From positions 1 to 40,938 of IMG/VR virus record IMGVR_UViG_3300042294_002034: a DNA stretch of 40,938 nucleotides; one strand, given 5' to 3'. Below are positions 15,811 to 23,127 of this stretch, one piece after another. The position numbers and the translations under genes were made by a program. The notes beneath the pieces were generated by a model, which had not been told where the DNA came from, did no database searches, and was given only the letters and a program-made list of their open reading frames with translations. Position 1 is the first letter of the stretch. The number at the start of each line of letters is the position of its first letter. Source of the stretch: a virus.

Positions 15811-15830
15811 CCAAAAATTTATTGGAATCT

Positions 15831-15853
15831 ATTGGAGCCTCGGGGGCTCCAAT
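15831..15853 (-). other. Stem-loop between gp18 and gp19
   Basis: A nine-base perfect stem (ATTGGAGCC and its complement) with a five-base loop lies in the gap after gp18. No clear T run follows, so it may stabilise the gp18 mRNA end or weaken read-through rather than act as a classical terminator. Confidence 0.6.
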
Positions 15854-15864
15854 ATATACCCACA

Positions 15865-18800
15865 TTATACTCCTGCTGCAATGTCACCTGGATTCTTTAA
15901 ACGAATCGGGATGTAAATAAATTCAACATCTTTCATTGGTTCTATTGCAATGTCAACATATAGTTCGTTACGTGCAATACGTGCCGGAGTATTATTAGTA
16001 TCATCACACACTACTACGTAATCGTAAATACCACGTTTTGCAATCAAATCGTTAATTGCGCTACTGATAATATTCTTGATTTGATCTCTAGTGATTTTAT
16101 CATTTGGTTCAAACAAGAAAGCATTACCTGCAGATGCCAGAATAGTACGTAGATAATTCACCAATCTAGCTACATTGATTCTGTCAAGACTGCTTGTAGT
16201 TGGGTTACGAGTTTTTTGTCCCCAAACTACTAAGCCTACACCTGGTAGATTAGTAATTGGATTAATTTTATTTTCGTATAAGGTATCACGTAAACCTTGA
16301 CGAACTCCTTCAAAGACAAATTCGCCACTGGCTGCATCAATATATCCGATGCTACTAGCATTGTCCACTAAACCACGACGTGTACCTGCCGGAGCGAACC
16401 ATTGATAACTAACATTGTCGTTAAAAATCATAGTTCGTAGTGCTAAATGACTTGCTGGCACAACAATATCGTTGCCTTGTAAATCGCTTGACAATCCACT
16501 AGGATAATAAACTCCTAAATATGGAGATGCAGTAGCAAGTCCATCACCATTGGTGTTGTTGCTCCAATTTGCAATGTCAATTGCGTTTGGTGCAAGTCGC
16601 ATAGGAGTGTCGCCGATGACGAAAGCAGTTTGGGCACGATCGTTGTTAAGTGCAATCATTTCATCAATGACTTCTGGATATCCCGGACACGCAATAATGT
16701 TAAACTGAAACTGATCTTCTCTCACTTCAGTATTAGCTAGTATAGCTGCCTGCATTGCTGCTGTAACCATGCGTCTTTGCGCTTGTCTACCCATGTATGG
16801 ACTACCGTTATTTTTCAATCCGCTAGCCGTTTGCCATGTGTCTTTTACAGTAGGTAACGATCCGCCGGCACCAGGTACAGTTGGCAATTCAGGATAGGCT
16901 TGAGCATTAAATTTGTTACTCACAAACTGTTTAACATTATACCCGCTACGTCTTAGATTAAACAATAACATTCCTCGCGGATATAATCTGTAGTCCGGCG
17001 CATCTTGGTCAATGTAGTCACTGGCCAATAAATCTGTAATAGCTGGCAATGACCCTGTAATAATATCTGTTGTGCCATCAGTATCCCAACGTGCATCAGC
17101 AAACAAAATACCATTTTGGCCAACTTGATCTGTATTATCAATTAATACCCATTCTGTGCCATCATAACGATATATAACTGGATAATTTTCTAAATCTCCA
17201 CTATCTAACCAAAGATCTCCTGCTACAAGAGCAGTAACACCATCGCTTTGATATTCTGGTTGGCTAGCACTAACAATCACGCCTTCTGGATCAGTATTTT
17301 CTAGTTCATAACCTCTTGCATCAGTTTTACCTGACCAGTAAGAACTTCTATAACCTCTCCATCCGCCAATGTCATTGATCATAATATCAACGCTAGCAGG
17401 GTCGCTGTAATACCATAGAGTACCATCATCGGGTGCCTGGTATGGTTCTGTAGTGCTGTAAGTGTAGGTCAGTGATTGCCAATTAGTTAACGCTAAAACT
17501 GAACCATATGCAATTGTACCAGTTGTATTACTTGTAAATCCTGCATCGGCAGTAGGAGTACCACTAACATCAGTTAGATAAATGTCTCCGCCATAAATGT
17601 GCGTGAACGTAATAATGTTGTTTGTTACACTTACATTTAATTCTGGAATATCTACTGCTAATATATCAGATACAAAACTTGTAGGTGTCGTTCCTGTAAG
17701 AGTAATAGTATATTCTGTAATTGTATCAGTTCCGATTGATGTTACACCAATTTTGATTTGTTCGCCGTTTGTAAATGGGTTAGCACCAAGTATACTTCCG
17801 CTTACGGATGTTGCTCCTGTTACTCTTCTACGGAAAGGTTTAAAACCGTTTGTATCATCACGTAACGGATCCCATGCTATCCAAATTGTACCAGCAACTA
17901 TACCATTGCCGCCGCCAGCTGGATCTAAACCAAAAAGTGCATCTTCGGCTCTATTGTAAAATGGTGCAGCTAAAGCCGAGAACGACGAAGAAGTGCTACT
18001 ATACTTTTTAATAACTATATCTGCTCCACTACCAGTGGCACCAAGTTTCATAAAGATACTACCGCTTGGACGTGGTACAGTATCTGTACTACGCCAATTT
18101 GGAATGCCGGCAAAAGTTCCAAAAGTTAATAAAGGATTTGCATATGTATTACCAGAAGTGCCTAATCCTAAACTGGCCATTGGAGTGCCTGCTGAATTAG
18201 ATATTGTTATTTCGCCGTCGGCTGTAACACCGTCGCTGGCAGCACTGTCAGTGGCATAAATTTCTAATTTACTTTCAATATAGGCTGCAGAAACACCGGT
18301 AATACCAGCACCATTTATTGCAGCAACCACTTGTGCAATAGTTCTTGGCGAACCTGTATTACCAACGGTTACAACTGTTCCGTTAATTGTCAGTGCAGCA
18401 GCCGGAGTGCTAGCTGGAATAGCTGTAGTGGCACTTGTTGCAAATGTCACTGTGCCTTTAATTGTTGGCCAACTCTGAGCCCACGCATCTGTTCCAATCC
18501 TTACCCAGGTATTGTTTCTATTTTTATAGAACAAAATTGCATTACTACCAGTACCAAACGACACTGCATAACTACCAATTTGTCCAACACTGCTGTTAGG
18601 AACATAAATGCCACCTGATAATGTCTGATTAGTGGTCGTTGTAATCAACAAAGGTGTCTTCAATGTGAATACACTATTAATTGCATCCCATTCGTTAATA
18701 CCCCAAACACTTTCAGTAAGATCCATCCAATGAGTTCCATCAGCAACAGAGCCAACAGGTCTTACAGTTGTAGCTTCTAATGCATCCAAATCTACATCTG

Positions 18801-19131
18801 CACGGATAGCATAAATTCTATTGACATTACCTAACACATTGTAGGCTGTCATTAATCCATATTCATTTCTTTCATCGCCATGTAGCGGAGTTCCTGCCGC
18901 GCTTTGTTTAAAGCTTGGATAACCCATAGATGCTATCAATTCACGTTGACTTGAATATGACAACAATTTACCTGCTCTAGCTGCGGTAGTATCCGTAGCG
19001 GATCCACCTGATGGATTAGACTTATCCTGAGCGGTAGCCATAATAATTAAGGGAACTGTTCCTACAGCGCCTGGAACATATTGACTTTCGTCGGTAACGG
19101 TAATTTCTAAACCTGGAGATACTAGTGCCAT
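15865..19131 (-). CDS. 18: Tail sheath protein gp18 (enlarged)
   Basis: 1088 residues from the ATG at 19131 (T4 gp18 has 659). This is the contractile sheath subunit. The N-terminus MALVSPGLEITVTDESQYVP and C-terminal region (NVARLVNYLRTILASAGNAF, DYVVVCDDTNNTPARIARNE) are typical sheath sequence. The extra length lies in the middle: a flagellar-hook IN-like segment near 230-310 (IAQVVAAINGAGITGVSA), a second beta domain near 450-530, and a segment near 630-660 (AGDLWLDSGDLENYPVIYRY). These probably form surface insertions. AAAGGA precedes the ATG; an in-frame TTG at 19149 is a weaker start. Confidence 0.95.
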   Translation of the reverse strand: MALVSPGLEITVTDESQYVPGAVGTVPLIIMATAQDKSNPSGGSATDTTAARAGKLLSYSSQRELIASMGYPSFKQSAAGTPLHGDERNEYGLMTAYNVLGNVNRIYAIRADVDLDALEATTVRPVGSVADGTHWMDLTESVWGINEWDAINSVFTLKTPLLITTTTNQTLSGGIYVPNSSVGQIGSYAVSFGTGSNAILFYKNRNNTWVRIGTDAWAQSWPTIKGTVTFATSATTAIPASTPAAALTINGTVVTVGNTGSPRTIAQVVAAINGAGITGVSAAYIESKLEIYATDSAASDGVTADGEITISNSAGTPMASLGLGTSGNTYANPLLTFGTFAGIPNWRSTDTVPRPSGSIFMKLGATGSGADIVIKKYSSTSSSFSALAAPFYNRAEDALFGLDPAGGGNGIVAGTIWIAWDPLRDDTNGFKPFRRRVTGATSVSGSILGANPFTNGEQIKIGVTSIGTDTITEYTITLTGTTPTSFVSDILAVDIPELNVSVTNNIITFTHIYGGDIYLTDVSGTPTADAGFTSNTTGTIAYGSVLALTNWQSLTYTYSTTEPYQAPDDGTLWYYSDPASVDIMINDIGGWRGYRSSYWSGKTDARGYELENTDPEGVIVSASQPEYQSDGVTALVAGDLWLDSGDLENYPVIYRYDGTEWVLIDNTDQVGQNGILFADARWDTDGTTDIITGSLPAITDLLASDYIDQDAPDYRLYPRGMLLFNLRRSGYNVKQFVSNKFNAQAYPELPTVPGAGGSLPTVKDTWQTASGLKNNGSPYMGRQAQRRMVTAAMQAAILANTEVREDQFQFNIIACPGYPEVIDEMIALNNDRAQTAFVIGDTPMRLAPNAIDIANWSNNTNGDGLATASPYLGVYYPSGLSSDLQGNDIVVPASHLALRTMIFNDNVSYQWFAPAGTRRGLVDNASSIGYIDAASGEFVFEGVRQGLRDTLYENKINPITNLPGVGLVVWGQKTRNPTTSSLDRINVARLVNYLRTILASAGNAFLFEPNDKITRDQIKNIISSAINDLIAKRGIYDYVVVCDDTNNTPARIARNELYVDIAIEPMKDVEFIYIPIRLKNPGDIAAGV

Positions 19132-19161
19132 GTTTTTTTCCTTTAACAAAACATTTTCAAG

Positions 19162-19168
19162 TATTTAT
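19162..19168 (-). promoter_or_regulatory. Late-promoter-like ATAAATA of gp18
   Basis: AATAAATACTTG on the minus strand about 30 bases before the gp18 ATG, which has an AAAGGA ribosome site. Confidence 0.55.
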
Positions 19169-19219
19169 TAAAAGGATATTATTTTAACCAGATATAAGGT
19201 GCCTTTGAAAGGTTTTACA

Positions 19220-19227
19220 TATAAATA
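19220..19227 (+). promoter_or_regulatory. Exact TATAAATA late promoter motif
   Basis: TATAAATA, identical to the T4 late consensus, on the plus strand six bases before the ATG at 19234. With T4 spacing, the transcript would start at about 19233, giving a leaderless mRNA. Confidence 0.55.
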
Positions 19228-19233
19228 CCTAGT

Positions 19234-19578
19234 ATGCTTAGACCTCTATGTACTATTTGTAAAGGAAATTTTGCCGCTGTAAATTATAAAGCCGGTAATA
19301 AAATTTATTACAGAAAAATTTGTGCTAGTTGTGCTAGAAAAACCAAACGAACTAAAGAACAACCAGGGTGGACTAAAACCGGATATAAAAAAAAGTTGGT
19401 TTGTGAAAGATGTAACTTTAGTGCTAAAATCTCAAATCAAATATTTGTATTTTATATTGACGGTAATTTAAAAAATAACAATTGGTTAAATTTGCGAAGT
19501 ATTTGCGCCAATTGTAGAATAGAACTAAATCTTACTAAGACTACCTGGCGTGAGAGTCCGCTAGTAGCAGATTATTGA
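19234..19578 (+). CDS. Small zinc-ribbon protein, degenerate HNH-like
   Basis: 114 residues with four CxxC pairs (6-9, 30-33, 57-60, 91-94), likely binding two zinc ions. The segment FYIDGNLKNNNWLNLRSICA resembles the HNH pattern HIDGN...NL..LCxxC. The position of the first His is Y or F, so catalysis is doubtful. It may be a DNA- or RNA-binding relic of a homing endonuclease. It is on the strand opposite to its neighbours and its end overlaps the convergent dNMP kinase gene by 38 bases. No ribosome site lies near the ATG, only the TATAAATA element. Confidence 0.7.
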   Translation: MLRPLCTICKGNFAAVNYKAGNKIYYRKICASCARKTKRTKEQPGWTKTGYKKKLVCERCNFSAKISNQIFVFYIDGNLKNNNWLNLRSICANCRIELNLTKTTWRESPLVADY

Positions 19579-20200
19579 CTTTTAGATATAGTTCCTCGAT
19601 TGAGCCGTTATTTTCTATTTCGTAGTTAAAAGTCTGCCCAATCCAAGCCCATTCACTAGCATGCACTAGAGGGTAACGTTGCGGCATTAATTGCCCTGCA
19701 TCCTCTAACAGCCATTGCCTATCTTCACGGGTAGTATTTTCTCGTAATGCACACTCATACCACTCTGGTAGTGGGCCTCGTTTTACCCATATACATATGC
19801 CACCGTGTTTTCTTATTGCTGCTATTTCGTTAGGGAATCTTACATCACTAATTACAATGTCTTCAGTGGTTTTACGCAACCTGTTTTCTAAGCTGGCTAT
19901 CCATATGTCATCATGAAATCCGCTCCTACAGACTTCAGTGCCCCATAGTTGGAGCATTAATCTTGGAGTAAGTCGGGGCATGTTCAGACGTTTGCTCCAC
20001 CATGGATCAACTTGTTCTCGCCATTCTCTAGCTTCGGGGGTCAAACCTTCTAGCAGCTCTCTGTCCCATCCAAATACTTTAGCTACAGCGTCTTTAAGAG
20101 TTCCTGCAAAGCTATCTCTTACAAATCCGTGTTTTGCCACTAGATAATTGGCTACGGTGTCCTTGCCACTTGAAATAAATCCTGTGATGCCTATAATCAT
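19541..20200 (-). CDS. 1: Deoxynucleoside monophosphate kinase (T4 gp1-like)
   Basis: 219 residues. P-loop GFISSGKDT at 7-15, followed by LMLQLWGTEVCRSGFHDDIW and VISDVRFPNE, the acceptor and nucleotide-binding segments of the T4 dNMP kinase family. It phosphorylates dNMPs for phage DNA synthesis, an early function. It lies among late virion genes but has its own near-consensus sigma70 promoter, with a terminator hairpin between the promoter and the ATG. A strong AGGGGG ribosome site lies in the 3' arm of that hairpin, eight bases before the ATG. It converges on and overlaps the zinc-ribbon gene. Confidence 0.9.
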   Translation of the reverse strand: MIIGITGFISSGKDTVANYLVAKHGFVRDSFAGTLKDAVAKVFGWDRELLEGLTPEAREWREQVDPWWSKRLNMPRLTPRLMLQLWGTEVCRSGFHDDIWIASLENRLRKTTEDIVISDVRFPNEIAAIRKHGGICIWVKRGPLPEWYECALRENTTREDRQWLLEDAGQLMPQRYPLVHASEWAWIGQTFNYEIENNGSIEELYLKVNNLLLADSHAR

Positions 20201-20223
20201 AAAAAATGCCCCCTAAGGAGCAT
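20201..20223 (-). terminator. Terminator hairpin overlapping the dNMP kinase ribosome site
   Basis: On the minus strand ATGCTCC, loop TTAG, then GGGGCAT and a run of T forms a six- to seven-base stem followed by a T tract (20206-20201), directly before the ATG at 20200. The 3' arm contains the AGGGGG ribosome site. The nested promoter would start RNA at about 20217, inside the 5' arm. Confidence 0.65.
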
Positions 20224-20251
20224 ATTATACTACAGTGTAAGTGCAAGTCAA
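20224..20251 (-). promoter_or_regulatory. Sigma70-type promoter of dNMP kinase
   Basis: TTGACT (20246-20251), 16 bases, TATAAT (20224-20229) on the minus strand. The -35 overlaps the stop codon of the upstream gene. This is a host-type early promoter by pattern. Confidence 0.7.
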
Positions 20252-20622
20252 ACACCATATTTGTTTTTTATTTTTTTTGGTACCGGACTGCTTTTGTTAA
20301 TCGTCGGTCCCTCCTGACTACGCATATCACCATTGTTCATGTCTTCGTAGTTAGCATGTACCTGTTTGTACGCTAATTTCAACATATCTTGTTCTTCTTT
20401 GCTGTATGGGGCGGTAGCTTTCCACTTACCTAACCAGGATTCTTCATCCACCGGCGGCATAGTTTTACCATCAGTGGCTGCTAATGCAAGTCCTAAGCGA
20501 TAGAGTGTATAATCGCTGTTCCATTTTTTACCATCTGTAAATCGATTGAGTCCGCGCATTGCAAAACGTTGACGCTTACTTAATTCTCCTGCCGTTTCAA
20601 CAATAATATCTTTAATTTTCAT
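20248..20622 (-). CDS. Conserved small phage protein with targeting-like N-terminus
   Basis: 124 residues from the ATG at 20622, which overlaps the gp13 stop (TAATG); an upstream in-frame start would add five residues and is unlikely. It begins MKIKDIIVETAGE, with IVE resembling a T4 internal-protein cleavage site. The middle contains GLNRFTDGKKWNSDYTLYRL and SWLGKWKATAPYSKEEQDML, a small alpha domain I recognise only as conserved in many T4-like phages. The C-terminus is short, basic and disordered. Function unknown; co-translation with gp13 suggests a head or neck association. Confidence 0.65.
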   Translation of the reverse strand: MKIKDIIVETAGELSKRQRFAMRGLNRFTDGKKWNSDYTLYRLGLALAATDGKTMPPVDEESWLGKWKATAPYSKEEQDMLKLAYKQVHANYEDMNNGDMRSQEGPTINKSSPVPKKIKNKYGV

Positions 20623-21542
20623 TAGCCTATCACCCATGTCATTGGATAAGAACCATCAACATAATCTTTCAATTCTTGTTCCAACTTTTCCATTTCAGCG
20701 GTAGCTTCACCTTTAAGTGTGGCACCGTTTAGTTGCGTACCACCTTGTGGTCCTGCAATACTAGCAAATTTTTCTCTAGCTTCGCCTACTATTCGTTTGG
20801 CAAAACTATAGGCATATTCTTGTATCCAAGGAAATGCCTGATAGTCGTTTAATAACATACTATCTGGCTTGTAGTTATACAAGTGCAGTAATACATCTTC
20901 AAAATCATTGGGATTAGAATTAGCTCCTGCAAAAGGAATTTTTCTAATCAGTGTAAGTTTTTTAGTTGTTTTGTTAAATGTATAGTTTAAATAACCGCCA
21001 AACATACGCATGGCTAGTTTTTGATAATCAACAAACAATTCGTAATTCAGCAATCCGCCCACACGCCCTGCCACTAGCATATAGGTATTTAAATAACCTG
21101 ATGCAAATGGTTCAAATTGACTAGCAGTTGTGCCCGAAACTGACCCAATGCCGCGTCTATATGCAGCTCTAACATCCATAACAACACTAGGCAGTATGAT
21201 TTCCTGTGTTTCAGGAAATAATTTTAAGAATGCATAGCTTTCTTCTTGACTATTCCCAGCTCGCTGTCTATATTTTAGCAAAGCCTGATCAATGGACATT
21301 TCGTAATGCTCCTTGTCGAGTTCTACATCAACAATACCATCGCCGAGCCTCATCCTGATGTAGTCTGTAATTGCGGCTCGACGCTTGTTAAGCGAGTCTA
21401 ACCATTCTGCGTTTTCGTCAAACTCAATATGCCCTACACCAGATCCAGTAGCAGGGTTATAAAGACTATCTGATTTCAACACGCCATTGGCGTAAAAATA
21501 AGTTGTATCAGGAACTACATTACCAGTAAAAGGGTTAGACAT
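20622..21542 (-). CDS. 13: Neck (head closure) protein gp13
   Basis: 306 residues, matching T4 gp13 (309). The hallmark is YNYKPDSMLLNDYQAFPW at 222-239, followed by QEYAYSFAKRIVGEAREKFA and IAGPQGGTQLNG. gp13 forms part of the neck that closes the filled head and accepts the tail with gp14. It has its own ATAAATA element and an AGGA ribosome site. Unlike the usual arrangement, gp14 and gp15 are on the opposite strand about 1.6 kb away, so the neck operon has been split and inverted. Confidence 0.88.
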   Translation of the reverse strand: MSNPFTGNVVPDTTYFYANGVLKSDSLYNPATGSGVGHIEFDENAEWLDSLNKRRAAITDYIRMRLGDGIVDVELDKEHYEMSIDQALLKYRQRAGNSQEESYAFLKLFPETQEIILPSVVMDVRAAYRRGIGSVSGTTASQFEPFASGYLNTYMLVAGRVGGLLNYELFVDYQKLAMRMFGGYLNYTFNKTTKKLTLIRKIPFAGANSNPNDFEDVLLHLYNYKPDSMLLNDYQAFPWIQEYAYSFAKRIVGEAREKFASIAGPQGGTQLNGATLKGEATAEMEKLEQELKDYVDGSYPMTWVIG

Positions 21543-21564
21543 CCATATATCCTAAAGTACAACG

Positions 21565-21571
21565 TATTTAT
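21565..21571 (-). promoter_or_regulatory. Late-promoter-like ATAAATA of gp13
   Basis: ATAAATACG on the minus strand; its TAA (21568-21570) is the stop codon of the upstream gene. An AGGA ribosome site follows, eight bases before the ATG at 21542. Confidence 0.6.
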
Positions 21572-22737
21572 TGCACTTTAAGGAGAATGGTATCTGAATT
21601 TAAACGTCCATTGCCTAGCGTTTCTGTGGCTTTGATATCTTCTAAGAATTTACGCAATTGCACTTTGGTAGCTTTGAAGAACTCTTTTAGCTTTTCTTCG
21701 GGCTTTCTAAGTGTTTTGCCAATGCTTGAAGATTCATTGTAGCCAGTCAGTGAAGTACCTTTGATGCCCAAAGGTCCAGTTACACTATCAGCAACATACT
21801 TGTATAATTTACGAGTTTTAGTGTTATAACACCATAATTCTTGTGCACCAATAATATCTACCGGATTTATAGACACCAATTTTAGTGTCTTTTCTTCTTT
21901 TAAATACTTGAGCTTGCTAACAACCTTTTCTTTATTAGGTGCCCGTTTGACACGAGCTTTTTTAGTTGCTTTCTTGACATTACGATACTGGTCTAGTGCG
22001 TCTAATATACTTTGAATAAACGCATGATGGCGCTTATAGTCAGAAGCCTTGTAGTGACGATATGCTTCGGCTATTTGTTCGTCAGCCCGACCTAGTGCTT
22101 CGCCTAGTTCAGTTTTGCGAGCTAAGAACAAATCTTCAAACTTTTTAATTTGACTTTGCGGCACTGCATTGCTTACTAGATAGTCGTAAGCTTTTGGGTC
22201 AACTGTGCCACCTGCCACTACTTCGTCATACAAGCCTTCAAAGTGTCCTAGATGTTCGCTGGTTTTTTCATTAAGACGATCTTGGATAGTTTTTACAGCA
22301 GCAGGTGCAACCACTGCGGTATTTTGTACAACTTCTTCTGGAATATCACTGCCCAAGATTTCGTCTATGCGGTCCCGAACGTAGTTCAATTCTTTGTCAC
22401 GCAACGGCATGCCTTGTTTGTGTGCTTTAATCAAACTACAAACAGTGATAGGAAGTAGTCGATCGCTACTACGAATAAAGCGACTGACATCTACTTTGCT
22501 ATAATGATCCTTCATCCAATCTACTACATATTTTTTTAGGTCTTTGGTACTATAAAAATAATTGTAGTAGAAAAAACTTTTACGCAAGTGATGATCGAAT
22601 TCTTCTTGCGTCATTGCAAGTGCTCGTTCAGTATCCCACACTGGTTCACGTCCTGTGTGCTTCTCATCAGCGAACAGTGGATCACGCTTTTTTGGTGGGG
22701 CTTTTTTGGGTGCTTTGATAGACTGTGCAAGTGCCAT
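21568..22737 (-). CDS. Conserved T4-like phage protein of unknown function (389 residues)
   Basis: 389 residues, strongly charged, mostly helical. The N-terminus is Lys/Pro-rich (IKAPKKAPPKKRDPLFADEK), then DHHLRKSFFYYNYFYSTKDL. A coiled-coil region spans about 195-270, followed by a basic KKATKKARVKRAPNKEKVVS segment and a C-terminal domain with LWCYNTKTRKLYKYVADSV. I recognise it as conserved in environmental T4-like phages but know no function. A near-consensus sigma70 promoter and a strong AAGGAG ribosome site suggest early expression, possibly a role in takeover or late regulation rather than structure. Confidence 0.65.
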   Translation of the reverse strand: MALAQSIKAPKKAPPKKRDPLFADEKHTGREPVWDTERALAMTQEEFDHHLRKSFFYYNYFYSTKDLKKYVVDWMKDHYSKVDVSRFIRSSDRLLPITVCSLIKAHKQGMPLRDKELNYVRDRIDEILGSDIPEEVVQNTAVVAPAAVKTIQDRLNEKTSEHLGHFEGLYDEVVAGGTVDPKAYDYLVSNAVPQSQIKKFEDLFLARKTELGEALGRADEQIAEAYRHYKASDYKRHHAFIQSILDALDQYRNVKKATKKARVKRAPNKEKVVSKLKYLKEEKTLKLVSINPVDIIGAQELWCYNTKTRKLYKYVADSVTGPLGIKGTSLTGYNESSSIGKTLRKPEEKLKEFFKATKVQLRKFLEDIKATETLGNGRLNSDTILLKVQ

Positions 22738-22766
22738 TACAAACTCCTTGAGTTGTATAAAATATA

Positions 22767-22795
22767 ATTATACTACTCTTTGGGTTTTTGGTCAA
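22767..22795 (-). promoter_or_regulatory. Sigma70-type promoter of the 389-residue gene
   Basis: TTGACC (22790-22795), 17 bases, TATAAT (22767-22772) on the minus strand, overlapping the end of the upstream gene; AAGGAG lies before the ATG at 22737. Confidence 0.65.
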
Positions 22796-23054
22796 GTAGG
22801 GCACCAAACATTAGCCAACCTTGCAATTCTTGCAACTCTTGTTGCACTTTTGTTAACTGTTCGTCATAGCGTACAGAGTGTCCGTACCTACGTCTATCAA
22901 CATTTAACCGGCTAAGTTCATTTACACTTGCCTCCAAATTTCTGTACATACGCTCCAGCTGACGTTTGTTTGCCAAGTTGTACATGGCCCATAGATTGCG
23001 TCTAATTTGGCTATCTATAGCCGGCCAGTCGTCGAGAGAATTAAAATCACTCAT
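22773..23054 (-). CDS. Small coiled-coil conserved phage protein
   Basis: 93 residues, nearly all helical: IDSQIRRNLWAMYNLANKRQ, then YRNLEASVNELSRLNVDRRR, then LTKVQQELQELQGWLMFGAL. This suggests an oligomeric coiled coil. It is conserved in related phages; function unknown. Directly upstream is an almost perfect sigma70 promoter whose predicted start coincides with the ATG, so the message may be leaderless. It is divergent from gp14. Confidence 0.65.
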   Translation of the reverse strand: MSDFNSLDDWPAIDSQIRRNLWAMYNLANKRQLERMYRNLEASVNELSRLNVDRRRYGHSVRYDEQLTKVQQELQELQGWLMFGALLDQKPKE

Positions 23055-23059
23055 AATAT

Positions 23060-23088
23060 AGTATATAGCATTGCCTAATTTGTGTCAA
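23060..23088 (-). promoter_or_regulatory. Near-perfect sigma70-type promoter
   Basis: TTGACA (23083-23088), exactly 17 bases, TATACT (23060-23065) on the minus strand, ahead of the coiled-coil gene. The predicted +1 falls at about 23053, at the ATG. Confidence 0.7.
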
Positions 23089-23100
23089 TTTTGGTGTCCG

Positions 23101-23107
23101 CTAAATA
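23101..23107 (+). promoter_or_regulatory. Late promoter of gp14 (CTAAATA)
   Basis: CTAAATACTAGATAACAGGA on the plus strand. The ACAGGA ribosome site is seven bases before the GTG start. It lies back to back with the sigma70 promoter of the opposite strand. Confidence 0.6.
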
Positions 23108-23127
23108 CTAGATAACAGGAAACAATT

